Origin: Halicephalobus mephisto
Lineage: Eukaryota; Nematoda; Chromadorea; Rhabditida; Panagrolaimidae
Reading direction: 5' to 3'
DNA: 64,000 bases
NCBI GenBank assembly: GCA_009193035.1
Contig: SWDT01000013.1
Location: 434,001-498,000, forward strand
Part shown: positions 61,504 to 64,000 of the stretch, in pieces
How the letters are laid out: each line of letters begins with the position of its first letter
How positions within the stretch are numbered: the first letter of the stretch is position 1
The notes under the pieces: model-generated
Database searches by the model: none
Told to the model about the DNA's origin: nothing
The model's input: the letters and a program-made list of their open reading frames with translations, nothing else
Translations under genes and position numbers: made by a program

Positions 61504-64000
61504 TTAGTTATGTTTGTAATGATAAGGGATGTGAACTCCGTATTTGTAGAGCTTTTTAAGGTCGTGATGAGTGTAAGGGCCGTGTTTCTCCTTGATTAGC
61601 CAGAATGAATCTTCGACAGTTGAATTGAAGGCTAAAGTTTGTTCGAAGTGGAGATGGGTTTCGTTGAAAATGTGCATTCTGCTGAATCCATAATTGGAAG
61701 ATCTGAAAGCACTCCAAGGATTTGGATGAAGAACGAAGGTATCAGTGTATTCTTGACATCCGGCAGAACCAGTTACGACATGTACAGGAGCGGGGGGATT
61801 TTTATATGGATTATCTTTTCCTTTGTAGAGTGTTCGATTGTATACGGGATAAAATCTTTCAAATGTGTGTTCATGAGCCCAAAGTTCGAGATCGACACCG
61901 TATTTGTAGAAGAGTTTTTCTAATCCATATGCATGAGTTGATGGAAGACCTACTCGGATCTAAATCGGATTAGTAATCGCTGTGAAAGTCATATATCAAC
62001 TTTTTATGAAACCGTCTCGAGGGGAATTTCTAGAAGGTTTTAGAAATGGCCTAAAATTCAGTTTCAGATGGTGATTGTTTCGTAATCTTACGCGGTCTCT
62101 TAATCGATCATATATTGATTTTTTTCAAAATAATCCCGATTGCAATTTCTAGAAGTTTTTAAAACTAAAGTAGCCTAAAATTTTAGTTTTAGATGGTGAT
62201 TATTTCGTAATCTTACATGATTTCATAATCAGCCATATATTATAAAATCATATATCGACTTTTTTCAAAATAATCCTGACTAAAATTTTTAAAAGTTTTT
62301 AAAACTAAAGTAGCCTAAAATTTCAATTTCAGATGGTGATTATTTCGCAATTTAGTTTTTGTGATTGTATTCTTCTTAAATTGCTCTGGAAACTTCTAAA
62401 TTACGATATATAAAGTAGAAAATCTCCTATCTACTCTTTAGGATTAACTTTCATATATGGAAATATTAAAGTATAAAAAACCACAATGCCCAAAGTACCT
62501 TATTGAAATTTTTGATTTTTTATATAAAATTACAAAACTTACGAGAGATTCGTACTTGGTGCAATCGTCAGAATCATAATCAGAACAGTACATCGGACGA
62601 TGACCCATCGTGATTATCCAAGGAACTTTGGCTCTGTTTGCATTGGCTTTCTGAAATTTTTCTTTTTAAAAACCAAAAAATTACAAAATTCATAAAAAAT
62701 AATTTTAAAAAAATTAAAATTCTTAAAAAAAAGTAATTTATAAAAAAAATAATTTAAAAAAAAATTAAAACTTATAAAAAAAAGTTAAAATTCTTAAAAA
62801 AAAAAGTAATTTAAAAAAACTAAAATTGTTAAAAAAAAAAGTAATTTATAAAAAAAAGTAATTTAAAAAAATTAAAATTGTTAAAAAATTACTTTAAAAG
62901 ATCCGAACTTACTTCGAGGTCCTGGATGAGCCAGTTCCACTGGTTGCCGATCTGGCCCCAACCGTAAGAAGTGAAAAAATAAAATTCCGTCGAAAATGCG
63001 ATAAAATGAGCAGCTCCAAGATCGAAACTATAAAATAAATTGTGATCTGAATCCGGCATAGTATATCTATTAACATAATGAGAAAAATTATAATTAAATT
63101 CATGATTTCCAACGACAGTCATATACGGTACATATGCAGCAGCAGGTTCGATTTGTCTCATAAATTCGTCTCCAAATGATCCTTCATTTGTGTCGAGATT
63201 ATAAGCCAAATCTCCGACATGAAGAATAACATCGAAATATCCATCTTGAGCTTCTTTCTGGATTTTTCCAAGAGATCTGGCGTTGATGTTTCCGAGGTCC
63301 CCGTAGACTGCGTACTTGTATCCTCCCTCCGGCCTCTCCTTCAGTCCCACAAAAGTGAAAATATTCGACCAACCGTACTGCGAACCAACTCGGTAGACTA
63401 AATTTAAATATTAAAATCACAATAAAACTTAAAAGTAATTTTATTTAAAAAATAACTTTGATTTTTAAAAACCCCAAAAACTACAGTATGAAACTAAAAA
63501 TAATTTTATTTAAAAAATAACTTTGATTTTTAAAAATCCCAAAAATTACAGTATGAAACTTAAAAATTTTTAAAATCTACAATATTTTCAAAAATCCAAA
63601 AAATTTTTGATTTCAAAAATCTCCCAAAATCCAAAAAAATCTACAAATCTTCCAAAAAATAAGAAAAATCCAAAAAAAAAACCAAAAATAAACTTCTCCA
63701 AATTCTCAATTACTATTTAAAAGTCCTAAAAACTACAGTATGAAGTTTAAAAATTTTTTAAATCAATAATATTTTCAAAAATCCAAAAAATTTTTAAGAT
63801 TTCAAAAATCTCCCAAAATAAAAAAAATCAAAAATAAATTTCTCCAAATTCTCAATTACTATTTAAAATTCCTTACAGTAACGTTCACCAGGAACAATCC
63901 CAGTCAAAACTGCTCTATGAACATATCTAATAGATTTCTTATGTCCTCCATCAACAAATTTCTCAACATTTCCTTCAACAATCTTATCCAATTTCCCAAT
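61504..64000 (-). CDS. Purple acid phosphatase (partial)
   Basis: Four minus-strand exons are visible: from beyond the window edge to 63877, 63397-62913, 62650-62543 and 61959-61504; the 5' end is missing. The metal-binding motifs of iron-zinc purple acid phosphatases are in order: GDLGN, VGDLAYNLD, VGNHEFN, TMGHRPMYCSD and WAHEHTFERF (the family usually has GHEH or GHVH; the Gly is Ala here). Upstream, GERYFYRVGSQYGW is the end of the N-terminal fibronectin-like domain. The C-terminus contains VTGSAGCQEYT. It should hydrolyse phosphate monoesters at acid pH in lysosome or outside the cell. Confidence 0.92.
62000..62480 (+). repeat. Dispersed ~350-bp intronic element, copy 6
   Basis: In the last intron of the phosphatase: three front halves (CATATATCAACTTTTTATGA, GATTATTTCGTAATC) and one tail (CTCCTATCTACTCTTTAGG, ATTAACTTTCATATATGG). 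Confidence 0.8.

Overview
The window is nuclear DNA of a rhabditid-type nematode. The signs are many spliced genes, short introns (often 40-60 nt) ending in TTTTCAG or TTTTTAG, splice-acceptor-like sequence just before several start codons (as in spliced-leader trans-splicing), very AT-rich introns and spacers, and gene neighbourhoods that match Caenorhabditis elegans chromosome V as I remember it. I cannot fix the genus. All coordinates and exon chains were derived by hand from splice signals, reading-frame continuity and protein family recognition.

Layout. 1-4.6 kb: two tandem, intact class 3 lipase genes (minus) with identical exon lengths. 5.8-6.9 kb: an unrecognised four-exon gene (plus) with a possible alternative last exon at 7.7 kb. 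7-13.9 kb: repeats, a dead Helitron helicase relic and a GC-richer block upstream of the next gene. 13.9-19.4 kb: a 13-exon secreted Cys/Gln-rich repeat protein (plus). 19.4-23.4 kb: tail-to-tail spacer with a GC-rich island and E2F-like palindromes. 23.4-34.1 kb: a 15-exon, 927-residue single-pass membrane protein with fibronectin III-like ectodomain (minus).

35.8-42.5 kb: CEBPZ/Noc1 (ribosome biogenesis) directly behind the farnesyltransferase beta subunit in an operon-like pair; one CEBPZ intron carries a 1,070-bp piggyBac-type fold-back element. 42.7-44.8 kb: TFIIE alpha, divergent from the farnesyltransferase gene. 44.9-48.6 kb: two NADH-cytochrome b5 reductase paralogues. 49.3-51.3 kb: translation release factor eRF1, with two apparent single-base deletions, structured introns that look like H/ACA snoRNAs, and a spliceable, open-frame 3' region. 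52-55.4 kb: RNase H with a Ser/Arg-rich tail, divergent from tRNA m2,2G26 methyltransferase TRMT1. 56-57.6 kb: a small secreted Cys-rich protein. 58.7-59.2 kb: a broken gene. 59.4-61.4 kb: DEAD-box helicase DDX5/17. 61.5 kb to the end: purple acid phosphatase, cut by the window edge.

Most conserved genes serve core information processing (transcription initiation, ribosome assembly, tRNA modification, translation termination, RNA helicase). The accessory material is the lipase pair, the two Cys-rich secreted proteins, the membrane protein and many dispersed repeats, including a recurring element of about 350 bp found in introns of at least five genes.
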